Below are positions 33,898 to 42,735 of a stretch of DNA of 64,000 nt, one piece after another. Position 1 is the stretch's first letter. Every line of letters starts with the position of its first letter. Source of the DNA: Streptomyces sp. LBL (GTDB taxonomy: Bacteria; Actinomycetota; Actinomycetes; Streptomycetales; Streptomycetaceae); assembly GCF_029893585.1 (NCBI RefSeq), contig NZ_JARXYX010000026.1, positions 78,578-142,577 on the forward strand, written 5' to 3'. The translations under genes and the position numbers were made by a program. The notes under the pieces are model-generated. The model was not told the origin of the DNA. It saw only the letters and a program-made list of their open reading frames with translations, and ran no database searches.

Positions 33898-35208
33898 GTG
33901 ATTTCCGGAGCGGATCGTGAGGTGCCGCTGTGGGTGGAGGCGCCGTCGGCGGTGCTGCTCGCCCTGCTGTCCACGCTGGAGGGCTTCCGGTCGGCCGGTG
34001 GCGACACCCTGGCCGACCCCGCGCCGTGGGTCGCGATAGCCGCGTCCCTCGGGGCGCTCGGCCGCCACCGGTTCCCGCGGGTGGTGGCGGGCCTGGCGTT
34101 GGCCGCGGTCGTCCTGGGCTCGGTGTTCCCGTTGCTGGTGACCCTGTATCACTTCGCCTCGCGGGGCCGGTTGCGGGCGGTGTGGGTGTGCCTGGGAATC
34201 GCAGGAGCCAGCGGGCTGCCCTGGCTGGCTCTCGCGCTGGCGCTGGGACGCCCGCTCTCCTGGGGACGGGTGAGCACCTGGACCGTCTCCGGTGTCGGGA
34301 ACGCCGTACTGGTGGCCCTGGCCCTGACCCTCGGCATGTGGGTGGGCAGCCGGCGCAAACTGCTGGGCGCGCTGCGGGACCAGGTGGAACAGCTGCGGGT
34401 GGAGCGCGAACTGCGCGCCGAGCAGGCACGGTTGGCGGAGCGGGCCCGGATCGCCCGCGAGATGCACGATGTGCTCGCGCACCGGCTGAGCCTGCTGATG
34501 CTGCATGCCGGAGTGCTCCAGTTGCGCGAGGAGGGAATGTCACCGGCCGGCCTGGAGCGATTGGCCCTGTTGCGCGGCACGGCCGGGCAGGCACTGGACG
34601 ATCTGCGCGAGGTGCTGGGGGCGCTCCGGTTCGACCGGCCCGACGGAGCCGACAGGACGGACGGAGCCGAGGGGGTGCGGGCGGACGGGGCCGACGGGGC
34701 CGAAACCGCGGTACCTGTTCCGGTGCCGGCACTGCGGGACCTGGAAGAGCTGCTCGCCGAGGCCAGGGCCGCCGGCCAGGTGATCGAGTCCGTGGTGTCC
34801 GGTGATGTGGAGAGCGCGTCCACCAGCCACCGCCTGGCGGTCCACCGCCTCGTACGGGAGGCTCTGACCAATGCCCGCAGGCATGCTCATGACGCCCCCG
34901 TCGCGGTCAGCGTGCACTACGGGCCACCGGTCACGACGGTGGAAGTGGTGAACGGACCCGCCGAACCGACCACCAACACCAACACCCGAACGGACGCCGA
35001 CGCCGACGCCGACGGGCCGGTGACCATCGGGCAGTCCACGATCTCCGGAGGTTCCGCGATGCCGGGTGGCTATGGCCTGATCGGTCTGGCTGAGCGGGTC
35101 GCGGCGCTGGGCGGCCAGCTGCACACCGGTGCCTCCGGCGGCGGTTGGCGACTCTCCGCCCGGCTGCCCGCGCCCTCCCCCGTCTCCCCGTCGGCGTCCG
35201 TCTCATGA
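33898..35208 (+). CDS. NarL-class sensor histidine kinase
   Basis: The product has 436 residues from GTG 33898. Five or so hydrophobic segments occupy residues about 10-155 (VAGLALAAVVLGSVFPLLVT, LPWLALALALGRPLSW, GNAVLVALALTLGMWVG). Then a HisKA_3 dimerisation helix carries His190 in RIAREMHDVLAHRLSLLMLH, and an HATPase domain has VHRLVREALTNARRHAH (N box) and GGYGLIGLAERVAALGG (G box). A repeated Asp-Gly-Ala linker lies at 245-275 and an Asp-Ala run before the G box. It pairs with the overlapping regulator; the signal is unknown. Confidence 0.92.
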   Translation: MISGADREVPLWVEAPSAVLLALLSTLEGFRSAGGDTLADPAPWVAIAASLGALGRHRFPRVVAGLALAAVVLGSVFPLLVTLYHFASRGRLRAVWVCLGIAGASGLPWLALALALGRPLSWGRVSTWTVSGVGNAVLVALALTLGMWVGSRRKLLGALRDQVEQLRVERELRAEQARLAERARIAREMHDVLAHRLSLLMLHAGVLQLREEGMSPAGLERLALLRGTAGQALDDLREVLGALRFDRPDGADRTDGAEGVRADGADGAETAVPVPVPALRDLEELLAEARAAGQVIESVVSGDVESASTSHRLAVHRLVREALTNARRHAHDAPVAVSVHYGPPVTTVEVVNGPAEPTTNTNTRTDADADADGPVTIGQSTISGGSAMPGGYGLIGLAERVAALGGQLHTGASGGGWRLSARLPAPSPVSPSASVS

Positions 35209-35861
35209 TCAATGTTCTGGTGGTCGACGACGACGCCCTGGTCCGGCTCGGTCTCGTCGACCTGCTGTCCACCGACCCGGGACTCACCGTCGTCGCCGAG
35301 GCGTCGGACGGCCTGGCCGCGGTCGAACAGGCGAGCCTGCACCGGATCGACGTGGCCCTGGTCGACGTGCGGATGCCCCGCATGGACGGCATCACCGCGA
35401 CCCGTCGGCTGCGCGCGCTCCCGGCCCCACCGCGGGTGATCACCCTGACCACCTTCGACCTGGACGAGTACGTCTACGACGCGCTCGCCGCCGGCGCCGA
35501 CGGCTTCCTCCTCAAGGACACGGAACCGCGCGAGATCATCCGCGCGGTGCACGTGGTGGCGGACGGCCACGGCATGCTGCACCCGGCTGCCGCCCGTCGC
35601 CTGATCGACCACTTCCACCGCGCGGCCCGCCCCGAAGCGCTGGAAGCACGCACCCGCATCGGGGGGCTGACGCCCCGTGAGACGGACGTTCTCGCCCGGC
35701 TCGCACAAGGTGATTCCAACGCGGAGATCGCGGCGGCACTGGGGATGCGCGAGAGCACCGTCAAGGCACACGTCAGCCGGATCCTCAGCGCTCTGGGATC
35801 CGGCAACCGCGTCCAGGCCGCCCTGCTGGCCCGCGACGCGGGGCTGGGCGGCAACGGCTGA
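35205..35861 (+). CDS. NarL/LuxR-type response regulator
   Basis: The product has 218 residues from ATG 35205, overlapping the kinase stop as ATGA. The receiver domain starts NVLVVDDDALVRLGLVDLLS with phospho-Asp54 in VALVDVRMPRMDGITAT and LLKDTEPREII. The LuxR HTH is GLTPRETDVLARLAQGDSNA, then EIAAALGMRESTVKAHVSRI. It is phosphorylated by the preceding kinase; targets are unknown. 35862-36111 downstream shows no gene. Confidence 0.94.
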   Translation: MINVLVVDDDALVRLGLVDLLSTDPGLTVVAEASDGLAAVEQASLHRIDVALVDVRMPRMDGITATRRLRALPAPPRVITLTTFDLDEYVYDALAAGADGFLLKDTEPREIIRAVHVVADGHGMLHPAAARRLIDHFHRAARPEALEARTRIGGLTPRETDVLARLAQGDSNAEIAAALGMRESTVKAHVSRILSALGSGNRVQAALLARDAGLGGNG

Positions 35862-36111
35862 CCGGTTCCTCGGGGCGGAGGCCGCCCGAGCCGGCCCCCA
35901 CGGCCGGTCCCAACAACCAGCACCCGCGACCGGTCCCCGCTCAGGACGTGGTCACGGGCAGTGGCCTGCTGAGCAAAAAGGCCCGCAGCGCCATAGCGGA
36001 TCACCCATGCCACCACTCCAGAGGTGGGATCCCGTTGCCGGACACTATGGCTGACCGGGGCACCATGTCCGACATGGGATCGCTCAGCCGATCAGAGACG
36101 CTATGCCCTTT

Positions 36112-36144
36112 GAATCCTCCCCTCCCTGAAGGGGGAGGGGATTC
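36112..36144 (-). repeat. Right-end hairpin of a tnpB-type element
   Basis: GAATCCTCCCCTCCC and GGGGGAGGGGATTC form a stem around TGAA, six bases outside the stop of the tnpB fragment. This gaatcc-cctccc hairpin form is typical of the right ends of IS200/605-type tnpB elements in Streptomyces. Confidence 0.6.
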
Positions 36145-36149
36145 CTGGC

Positions 36150-36312
36150 TCAGGCTGCCTCCTGGAGCAGCGCTCCAGGAGGTCTTGCGCCCTCGGCACC
36201 AGCCGGGTTGAGACCAGTCCGGACGAGCATGACGCGTGCGGAGTTCTTGTCCCGTGGGGACGCGGCTCCGCATACGGTGCAGGTGTAGGTGCGCTCACCC
36301 AGGGGCTGGGGG
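36150..36312 (-). pseudogene. tnpB (IS1341-type) 3' remnant
   Basis: Read leftward, the frame gives GERTYTCTVCGAASPRDKNS and ARVMLVRTGLNPAGAEGARP, ending LLQEAA-stop at 36152-36150. This is the second zinc-ribbon half and tail of TnpB, with RDKNSAR matching the conserved RDxN/NAAR block after CxxC. The RuvC catalytic Asp/Glu motifs upstream are missing. The transposon right-end hairpin is still present beside it. The remaining 36313-36753 shows no intact gene. Confidence 0.72.
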
Positions 36313-36437
36313 TCCCCCTGCGGTGAACGCCTGGGCCTCCTCGCAAGAACCAGGTGAAAGAATCTGTCCTTCGGCGGGCCACCCCGGGTTCAGGTACGGG
36401 GTGTCCCGCCACTTGAGCACCCCGGGGCGAACCCAGG

Positions 36438-36495
36438 CGCACAGAACGAGACCGGGTACACAGAACGAGCCGGACGCGCAGAACGAGCCGGACCC
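36438..36495. repeat. 19-20-bp direct repeats
   Basis: CACAGAACGAG(A/C)CCGG-like units occur three times with about 19-base spacing between the tnpB remnant and hrdD. The 36313-36753 gap also has several G7-G8 runs (near 36510 and 36550). Confidence 0.7.
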
Positions 36496-36753
36496 GGCGC
36501 CCGGGGGGAGGGGCGCCGAAGTCCGGCTCGGGGGAAGTCCCGGCGCCGGGGGGGGGAGGGCGACGGGACTTGGCTCAGGGGTCCGGGACGTGGTCCTGGA
36601 CTCGAACTCCTGGACCCTGAAGTCTTGTTCCCAGAGCCCAGTAGGTTGATGCGGCGTTACGACGCCAGTTTGCGCTGGCTTTTGTCACCCGGCGCACGCC
36701 ACCCGGCGTACACCACCCGGCGTACGCCGACAGCGCATCACGCCGACAGCGCG

Positions 36754-37749
36754 TCACGCCGCCGCGTCGAAGCCCGTGTGGCGGGCCAGCTTCTTCAGTT
36801 CCATCAGGGCGTGCTTCTCGATCTGGCGGATGCGCTCTCGCGTGAGGCCGTGCTCCTTGCCGACCTCGGTGAGCGTGCGTTCGCGGCCGTCCTCGATGCC
36901 GTACCGCATCTTGATGATGGAGGCCGTGCGCTGGTCGAGGCGGCCGATGAGGTCGTCGAGTTCCTCGCTGCGCAGCAGGGTCAGCACGGACTGCTCCGGG
37001 GAGACCGCCGAGGTGTCCTCCAGGAGGTCGCCGAACTGGGTGTCACCGTCGTCGTCCACCGCCATGTTGAGGGAGACCGGGTCGCGGGCCCAGTCCAGGA
37101 CGTCCACGACGCGCTCCGGGTTCGAGCCGAGCTCGGCGGCGATCTCCGCGGGCTCCGGGTCGCGGCCGTGCTCACGGTTGAACTCGCGCTGCACCCGGCG
37201 GATCCGGCCCAGTTCCTCCACCAGGTGGACGGGCAGCCGGATGGTGCGCGACTGGTCTGCTATCGAGCGGGTGATCGCCTGACGGATCCACCAGGTCGCG
37301 TACGTCGAGAACTTGAAGCCCTTGCGGTAGTCGAACTTCTCGACCGCACGCACCAGGCCGGCGTTGCCCTCCTGGATGAGGTCAAGGAGCGGGAGTCCAC
37401 TGCGGGGGTAGCGACGGGCCACGGCGACGACCAGGCGCAGGTTGGAGCGGATGAAGACGTCCTTGGCGCGCTCACTCTCGTCGACCAGGGCCTGGAGTTC
37501 CTCACGAGAGGCGTCGGCCTTGGCCTCCTCGACTCCGTCGAGGACCTGTCGCGCGAACACACCCGCTTCGATGATCTGGGACAGCTCGACTTCCTTGGCG
37601 GCGTCGAGCAGCGGCGTGCGCGCGATCTCGTCGAGGTACATGCCGACCAGGTCGCGGTCGGCGATCTCGCCGCCATGGGCGCGAACACTGCTTGCCCCGC
37701 CGGTCCGGCCGGTGGCGGACTGACGACGGGCGACGGCACGGGTTGCCAT
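36754..37749 (-). CDS. hrdD: Principal-like sigma factor HrdD
   Basis: The product has 331 residues from ATG 37749 with GGGAG upstream; a longer frame upstream crosses the promoter and is rejected. Group 2 sigma-70 regions: 1.2/2 with DRDLVGMYLDEIARTPLLDA, 2.1-2.4 with RLVVAVARRYPRSGLPLLDL and GFKFSTYATWWIRQAITRSI, region 3, and region 4 with GKEHGLTRERIRQIEKHALM. Length and ATRAVARRQS start match Streptomyces HrdD. It is a non-essential RNA polymerase sigma subunit. A consensus sigma-R promoter lies upstream. Confidence 0.93.
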   Translation of the reverse strand: MATRAVARRQSATGRTGGASSVRAHGGEIADRDLVGMYLDEIARTPLLDAAKEVELSQIIEAGVFARQVLDGVEEAKADASREELQALVDESERAKDVFIRSNLRLVVAVARRYPRSGLPLLDLIQEGNAGLVRAVEKFDYRKGFKFSTYATWWIRQAITRSIADQSRTIRLPVHLVEELGRIRRVQREFNREHGRDPEPAEIAAELGSNPERVVDVLDWARDPVSLNMAVDDDGDTQFGDLLEDTSAVSPEQSVLTLLRSEELDDLIGRLDQRTASIIKMRYGIEDGRERTLTEVGKEHGLTRERIRQIEKHALMELKKLARHTGFDAAA

Positions 37750-37830
37750 GCGTGCTCCCTTGGGATGGTGGGTCAGCGGGCGTTCCAGACGCTGGGCACT
37801 CACCTCGGGTGCCCTGCTTCCGAAGGAAAC

Positions 37831-37857
37831 AACGACTGGAAACCGGACAGAATTCCC
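37831..37857 (-). promoter_or_regulatory. Sigma-R-type promoter of hrdD
   Basis: On the minus strand GGGAAT (37857-37852), 18 bases, then GTT (37833-37831) matches the sigma-R consensus GGAAT-N18-GTT exactly. It sits about 80 bases before the hrdD start, so hrdD should respond to thiol-oxidative stress. Confidence 0.85.
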
Positions 37858-37917
37858 AACCCACCGCACTACTTTCCTGATCATGCAGTACCCTGTCCGG
37901 CCACACAGGAGGACGCG

Positions 37918-38448
37918 ATGTTGACAGAACGTACAGAGGTGCAGGTCAGGCAGGGAGTCGAGAGTGACCTCGAAGCTCTCACCGACCTCTACAACCACTA
38001 CGTACGCGACACGCCCATCACCTTCGACACCGCGGTCTTCACTCCGGAAGAGCGCCGCCCTTGGCTGCTCTCCCACCCTGAAGACGGCCCGCACCGGCTG
38101 ATGGTTGCCACGGAGCCGATTTCCCGAGGAACCTCACAGGAGATCCTCGGCTACACCACGTCCAGCCCGTTCCGCCCCAAGCCCGCGTACGGGACTTCCG
38201 TGGAGGTCACCGTCTACCTCGCCCCGCACGCCGGCCGCCGCGGTATCGGCACCCTCCTCTACCAGGCCCTCTTCGATGCCCTGGCCGAGGAGGACGTGCA
38301 CCGCGCCTACGCGGGCATCGCGCAGCCCAACGAAGCGTCCACGCGGCTGCATGAACGCTTCGGGTTCCGGCACATCGGCACGTACGGGGAAGTGGGCCGC
38401 AAGTTCGGCCGCTACTGGGACGTGGCCTGGTACGAGAAGCAGCTGTAG
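37918..38448 (+). CDS. GNAT acetyltransferase, phosphinothricin/MnaT type
   Basis: The product has 176 residues from ATG 37918 with AGGAGG seven bases upstream. Family pattern of Pat/MddA enzymes: QGVESDLEALTDLYNHYVRD, TPITFDTAVFTPEERRPWL, SSPFRPKPAYGTSVEVTVYL, then the acetyl-CoA loop GRRGIGTLLYQALFDALAEE and GFRHIGTYGEVGRKFGRYWD. It probably acetylates phosphinothricin, methionine sulfoximine or a similar amino acid. It is divergent from hrdD over the same promoter region. Confidence 0.88.
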   Translation: MLTERTEVQVRQGVESDLEALTDLYNHYVRDTPITFDTAVFTPEERRPWLLSHPEDGPHRLMVATEPISRGTSQEILGYTTSSPFRPKPAYGTSVEVTVYLAPHAGRRGIGTLLYQALFDALAEEDVHRAYAGIAQPNEASTRLHERFGFRHIGTYGEVGRKFGRYWDVAWYEKQL

Positions 38449-38458
38449 GCCGACCAGG

Positions 38459-38650
38459 GATCCGCGGGGCCTTTGGGGGACCGGAAGTCCCGCCGCGAGG
38501 GATCGGCGGTCCTCCGAGGGACCCGCAGGCCCGCCGAGGGATCCGCGGTCCTCCGAAAAAACCGGCAGGCCCGCCGAAGGGTCCGCGGGCCTCCCGAGGA
38601 ATCCGCAAGCCCTCGACGGACCCGCGGCCCCCCGATAGCCCCCCGATAGG
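38459..38650. repeat. Degenerate tandem repeat
   Basis: GGGATCCGCGG-TCCTCCGA / GACCCGCAGGCCCGCCGA units recur with drift through the whole gap between the acetyltransferase and the leftward dioxygenase. Confidence 0.7.
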
Positions 38651-38675
38651 CCCCCCTCAGGCAGGCCCGAGCGCC

Positions 38676-39491
38676 TCAGCCGAACTGCACCGACCGCTTC
38701 GCCATCCCCAGCCAGAACCCGTCGATCACGGACTTCTGCGCGTCGAGCTCACCGCCGGCCTCCGCCGCGCCCATGGTGACGAACAGCGGGGCGAAGTGCT
38801 CGGTGCGCGGGTGGGCGTAGCGGCCGGCCGGGGCCTTGTGGAGGAAGTCCAGCAGGGCGTCCCAGTCACGGGTCTCCAGCGCCCGACGGCCCCAGTCGTC
38901 GAACTCGGACGACCAGGTCGGCACTCCCCCGCCCGTGTGCCGCAGGGCGGCCAGGTTGTGGGTGAAGAAGCCGGAGCCGACGATCAGTACGCCCTCGTCG
39001 CGCAGGGGGGCGAGCTTGCGGCCGATCTCCATGAGCTTCACCGGGTCGAGGGTCGGCATGGAGATCTGCAGGACCGGGATGTCGGCCTTGGGGAACATCT
39101 CGACCAGGGGCACGTACGCGCCGTGGTCGAGGCCGCGGTCCGGGATGTCCTGCACGGGGGTGCCGGGGGCCCGCAGCAGTTTACGTACGGACTCTGCGAG
39201 CCCGGGGGCGCCGGGGGCCCCGTACGTCACCTGGTAGTAGTGCTCGGGGAAGCCCCAGAAGTCGTAGACGAGGGGGACCGGCTCGACGGCGCCGAGGGCG
39301 AGCGGGGCCTCCTCCCAATGGGCCGAGACCATGAGGATCGCCTTGGGGCGGGGCAGAGCAGCGGACCAGGCGGCGAGTTCGCCGGGCCAGACCGGGTCGT
39401 CCGCGAGCGGCGGGGCACCGTGACTGAGATAGAGGGCCGGCATGCGCTGCCCAGGGACGGCGGGGGTGCGCTCCTCGGTGGCGGCGGACAT
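38676..39491 (-). CDS. Class III extradiol dioxygenase (YgiD/DODA-type)
   Basis: The product has 271 residues. LigB-family metal ligands are visible: MPALYLSHGAPPLADDP (His), ILMVSAHWEEAPLALG (His), DRGLDHGAYVPLVEMFP, and LIVGSGFFTHNLAALR. Relatives are 4,5-DOPA dioxygenases or aromatic ring-cleavage enzymes using Fe(II)/Zn. It is divergent from a MarR regulator over a repeat-bearing gap, a common pairing for electrophile- or phenol-responsive control. Confidence 0.9.
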   Translation of the reverse strand: MSAATEERTPAVPGQRMPALYLSHGAPPLADDPVWPGELAAWSAALPRPKAILMVSAHWEEAPLALGAVEPVPLVYDFWGFPEHYYQVTYGAPGAPGLAESVRKLLRAPGTPVQDIPDRGLDHGAYVPLVEMFPKADIPVLQISMPTLDPVKLMEIGRKLAPLRDEGVLIVGSGFFTHNLAALRHTGGGVPTWSSEFDDWGRRALETRDWDALLDFLHKAPAGRYAHPRTEHFAPLFVTMGAAEAGGELDAQKSVIDGFWLGMAKRSVQFG

Positions 39492-39543
39492 GACGCGGCT
39501 CCCTCCAGGAGAACAGAAGAACAGAAGACGGAAGAACGGAAAC

Positions 39544-39612
39544 TAGAAGAACAGAGATCGGAGAACAAAGATCAGAGATCAGAGATCAGAGACCCAAGAT
39601 CAGAGATCCGAG
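39544..39612. repeat. Short A/G-rich tandem repeats
   Basis: AGATCAGAG and AGAACAGAG units are repeated in the dioxygenase upstream region; read on that gene's strand they become TCTGATCTC repeats in its 5' leader. Confidence 0.8.
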
Positions 39613-39619
39613 ACATAAG

Positions 39620-39633
39620 CTTGAATCCTCAAG
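39620..39633. promoter_or_regulatory. Candidate MarR operator
   Basis: CTTGA-ATCC-TCAAG is a perfect 5-4-5 dyad of the TTGA/TCAA type bound by many MarR regulators, placed between the divergent dioxygenase and marR genes. A related half, TGTTCAAGG, lies at 39670. Confidence 0.5.
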
Positions 39634-39701
39634 TTATTACGTGACCCAGGGTACGTCCTGTTTGTTTAATGTTCAAGGAGAGCACTCGTACAGTGGAGTA
39701 C

Positions 39702-40226
39702 ATGAAGGCATCCACACCCGCACCCGCCACGGAACTCCGTGAGGAGTCCCGCTGGCTCACCGACGAGGAACAGCGCATCTGGCGTTCCTACATCCATGCC
39801 TCCACCCTCCTGGAGGACCACATGGACCGCCAGCTCCAACGGGACGCCGGCCTGCCGCACATCTACTACGGCCTTCTCGTCCAGCTCTCCGAGTCCCCGC
39901 ACCGCCGACTGCGCATGACCGAGCTCGCCATGCACGCGAAGATCACCCGCTCCCGCCTCTCGCACGCCGTCGCCCGCCTGGAGAAGAACGGCTGGGTGCG
40001 CCGCGAGGACTGCCCCTCCGACAAGCGGGGTCAGTTCGCGGTGCTCACGGAGCAGGGCCAGGAAGTGCTGCAGCAGGCCGCGCCGGGCCATGTGGCCGCC
40101 GTCCGCAACGCGGTGTTCGAGCGGCTCACCCCGGAACAGCAGAAGTCCCTCGGCGAGATCATGGAGATCGTCGCCGAGGGACTTCAGCCCGCCGAAGCGG
40201 GTGCGGACCTGCCCTGGCTGCGCTGA
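39702..40226 (+). CDS. MarR-family regulator
   Basis: The product has 174 residues from ATG 39702; ATG 39669 and GTG 39693 are in-frame alternatives. MarR winged helix: EEQRIWRSYIHASTLLEDHM, GLPHIYYGLLVQLSESPHRR, recognition LAMHAKITRSRLSHAVARLE, and wing NGWVRREDCPSDKRGQFAVL. It probably represses the divergent dioxygenase and itself until a phenolic or electrophile binds. A hairpin overlaps its stop codon. Confidence 0.9.
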   Translation: MKASTPAPATELREESRWLTDEEQRIWRSYIHASTLLEDHMDRQLQRDAGLPHIYYGLLVQLSESPHRRLRMTELAMHAKITRSRLSHAVARLEKNGWVRREDCPSDKRGQFAVLTEQGQEVLQQAAPGHVAAVRNAVFERLTPEQQKSLGEIMEIVAEGLQPAEAGADLPWLR

Positions 40227-40245
40227 GCGCGACCAGGGCAGGTCC
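40205..40245 (+). terminator. Hairpin spanning the marR stop codon
   Basis: Perfect 13-bp arms, GGACCTGCCCTGG at 40205-40217 and its complement at 40233-40245. The 5' arm is coding sequence and the stop sits in the loop. Confidence 0.7.
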
Positions 40246-40252
40246 GATGGGG

Positions 40253-40286
40253 CGTACGTACGGGGCGTCCCCTCCCCGTACGTACG
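40253..40286. terminator. Bidirectional terminator
   Basis: Perfect 13-bp arms, CGTACGTACGGGG and complement, with an 8-base loop, lie between convergent marR and the DHA2 exporter. Confidence 0.8.
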
Positions 40287-40321
40287 GATGACCCGAAGGG
40301 GGTACGACCGGACAGGCGCCG

Positions 40322-41863
40322 TCAGTGCGCGATCACCGGCACCGGCAGCTCGTCCTCCGCGCCCTGACCGGATCCGGAACCGGAACCGGTCACCGTGGTG
40401 GAACCCGGCCGGCCGGTGTTGATGAGCGTGGCGGCGACAGCCGAGGCGACCACGAGGATGCCGACGGCGAACCAGATCGCGTTGGTGTAGCCGTGCACCT
40501 GGCCCTCCAGCTGGACCAGCTGCTGCTGGGCCTTGGAACCGGCGCCGCCGATGTGGTCCTTGATGTACGAGGCCGTCGCCGACGCGGCGATCGTGTTCAG
40601 CAGGGCCGTACCGATCGCGCCGCCCACCTGCTGCGAGGTGTTGACCATCGCGGAGGCGACACCGGCGTCACGCGGCTCGATGCCGAACGTGGCCAGGGAC
40701 ATCGCCGGCATGAACGCCGTACCCATGCCGAGGCCGAGCAGCACCATCCCGGGCAGGATGACACCGGCGTACGAGGAGCCGATCTCCAGCTGGGTGAGGA
40801 ACAGCATGCCGGTCGCGGCGACCAGGAAGCCCGGAGCCATCAGCAGGCGCGGGGGGACCCGGGTCATCAGGCGGGTGCCGATCTGCGTGGAACCCACCAT
40901 CATGCCGCCGATCATCGGCAGGAAGGCGAGGCCGGTCTTGACCGGCGTGTAGCCCTTCACGATCTGCAGGTAGTAGGTCAGGAAGAGGAACAGGCCGAAC
41001 ATCGCGATGATGGCGAGACCGAGGGAGAGGTAGACGCCTCCGCGGTTGCGCTCGGTGAGGACGCGCAGCGGCAGCAGCGGGGCCTTGACCTTGGACTCGG
41101 TGAACACGAACGCGGCGAGGAGCGCCACCGAGGCGACGAACAGGCCGACCGTCACCGAGTCGCCCCAGCCGTCGGACTCGGCGCGGGTGAAGGCGTAGAC
41201 GAGCGTGACCAGCCCGAGGACGGACAGGACGACACCCGGGATGTCGAGCGCCGAGCGGTTGCGGCCGCCGGCCGGCTCACGGACGACGAAGTACGCGCCC
41301 ACGGCCGCGATGATCGCGAACGGGATGTTGACGAAGAACGTCCAGCGCCAGTTGAGGTACTCGGTGAGGACACCGCCCAGGATGAAGCCGACGGCGCCGC
41401 CGCCACCGGCGATCGCGCCGTAGATGCCGAACGCCTTGGCGCGCTCCTTGGGCTCCGTGAACATCACGGCGAGCAGGGAGAGCGCGGCGGGCGCCAGCAG
41501 CGCGCCGAACGCGCCCTGGAGGGCACGGGCGCCGAGCATCATGGCCTCGTTGGTGGCCGCGCCGCCGATCGCGGACGCGCCGGCGAAGCCGATCAGACCG
41601 GCGACGAAGGTGCGCTTGCGGCCCCACAGGTCGGCGATACGGCCGCCGAAGAGCAGCAGTCCGCCGAAGGCGAGGGCGTAGGCCGTGATGACCCACTGCC
41701 GGTTGCCGTCGGATATGCCCAGGTCCTGCTGGGCGGACGGCAGGGCGATGTTCACGATGGTCGCGTCGAGCACGACCATCAACTGGGCGAGCGCGATGAA
41801 CGTCAGCGCTTTCCAGCGGTTGGCGTCCGGGACGCCAGGAGCCTTGACGGCTGTTTCAGACAT
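40322..41863 (-). CDS. DHA2-family multidrug exporter
   Basis: The product has 513 residues from ATG 41863. There are fourteen predicted helices, with WKALTFIALAQLMVVLDATI then NIALPSAQQDLGIS, loop GGRIADLWGRKRTFVAGLIG, motif C GGAVGFILGGVLTEYLNWRW, and PLRVLTERNRGGVYLSLGLA in the second half. It belongs to the EmrB/QacA group that exports antibiotics and dyes. It lies downstream of a TetR gene on the same strand, probably its repressor. Confidence 0.9.
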   Translation of the reverse strand: MSETAVKAPGVPDANRWKALTFIALAQLMVVLDATIVNIALPSAQQDLGISDGNRQWVITAYALAFGGLLLFGGRIADLWGRKRTFVAGLIGFAGASAIGGAATNEAMMLGARALQGAFGALLAPAALSLLAVMFTEPKERAKAFGIYGAIAGGGGAVGFILGGVLTEYLNWRWTFFVNIPFAIIAAVGAYFVVREPAGGRNRSALDIPGVVLSVLGLVTLVYAFTRAESDGWGDSVTVGLFVASVALLAAFVFTESKVKAPLLPLRVLTERNRGGVYLSLGLAIIAMFGLFLFLTYYLQIVKGYTPVKTGLAFLPMIGGMMVGSTQIGTRLMTRVPPRLLMAPGFLVAATGMLFLTQLEIGSSYAGVILPGMVLLGLGMGTAFMPAMSLATFGIEPRDAGVASAMVNTSQQVGGAIGTALLNTIAASATASYIKDHIGGAGSKAQQQLVQLEGQVHGYTNAIWFAVGILVVASAVAATLINTGRPGSTTVTGSGSGSGQGAEDELPVPVIAH

Positions 41864-41956
41864 GGGGATACCCACTTCGGGACTTCGGGACGGAAAAACG
41901 TGTCGTGAGGGACGGCTCGTCGATGCCTCGTTGCTGACGATGCCGAACGTTCCAGC

Positions 41957-41992
41957 GAAGGTCTTGGAGAAGGTCTTGGAGAAGGTCTTAGG
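41957..41992. repeat. 12-bp tandem repeat
   Basis: GAAGGTCTTGGA occurs three times (last copy diverged) in the 196-base gap between the TetR gene and the exporter. Confidence 0.9.
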
Positions 41993-42059
41993 GAACCTCT
42001 GGAGACCCTCTGGAGAAGCGCTGTGGGAGTTGACTGGTCCTGGGTGCTGAACTCATCGG

Positions 42060-42704
42060 TCAGGCCTGGCGGAGATCCTCCATGGTCGCGGCCGTACCCG
42101 GGAGCGTGGAGCGGGCCGGGGCCCGCAGTCCGTCCACGAACAGCTGCAGATGACGGTGTACGAAGCGGTCGGCGGCGACGCACGCGGTTCCGGCCGGGGG
42201 CCGGCTGAGCTGGGCCATGGCGACCATCAGGTCGCCGACACCCACGTCGGTGCGCATCTGTCCGGTCGCCTTGGCGCGGTCCATGAGCTCGTCGACGATC
42301 TGCTCGAGACGCTCACGTGCCGCTTCCAGGTCGGGGTGGTTCGTGTCGAAGGCGGTGCAGAGCATCGGGCACATCGCGCTGACCCGCTCGTCGGCGGACA
42401 CGTGCACGAAGCGCTCCAGCGCCGCGAAGGCGTCGCCGCTCTCCGCGAGCGCCTGCTCGGCCGCCTCCGAGCAGCGGTCCATGACCGAGCAGACGACCTC
42501 GCGGACGAGTGCGTCGCGGTCCGTGAAGTTGCGGTACACCGTGGCGTTGCCGACGCCGGCCCGGCGGGCGATCTCGTCGAGCGGCACGTCGGGGCCGAAC
42601 TCGGTGAACATCTCCCGGGCGGCGGCGACGATCCGCTCCCGGTTGCGCAGGGCGTCGGCACGGGGCCGGGTCACCTTGCGCTGCACGGGGCTCGCGGTCT
42701 GCAC
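42060..42704 (-). CDS. TetR-family regulator
   Basis: The product has 214 residues from ATG 42704. N-terminal HTH: RNRERIVAAAREMFTEFGPD, VPLDEIARRAGVGNATVYRN and FTDRDALVREVV. The C-terminal ligand domain (ALAESGDAFAALERFVHVSA, MLCTAFDTNHPDLEAARERL) is of the TetR_C type common for drug-exporter repressors. It lies directly upstream of the DHA2 gene on the same strand. Two matched palindromes upstream look like its operators. Confidence 0.92.
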   Translation of the reverse strand: MQTASPVQRKVTRPRADALRNRERIVAAAREMFTEFGPDVPLDEIARRAGVGNATVYRNFTDRDALVREVVCSVMDRCSEAAEQALAESGDAFAALERFVHVSADERVSAMCPMLCTAFDTNHPDLEAARERLEQIVDELMDRAKATGQMRTDVGVGDLMVAMAQLSRPPAGTACVAADRFVHRHLQLFVDGLRAPARSTLPGTAATMEDLRQA

Positions 42705-42735
42705 GGCGTACTCCTGAGGCTGACGGGTGACGATC

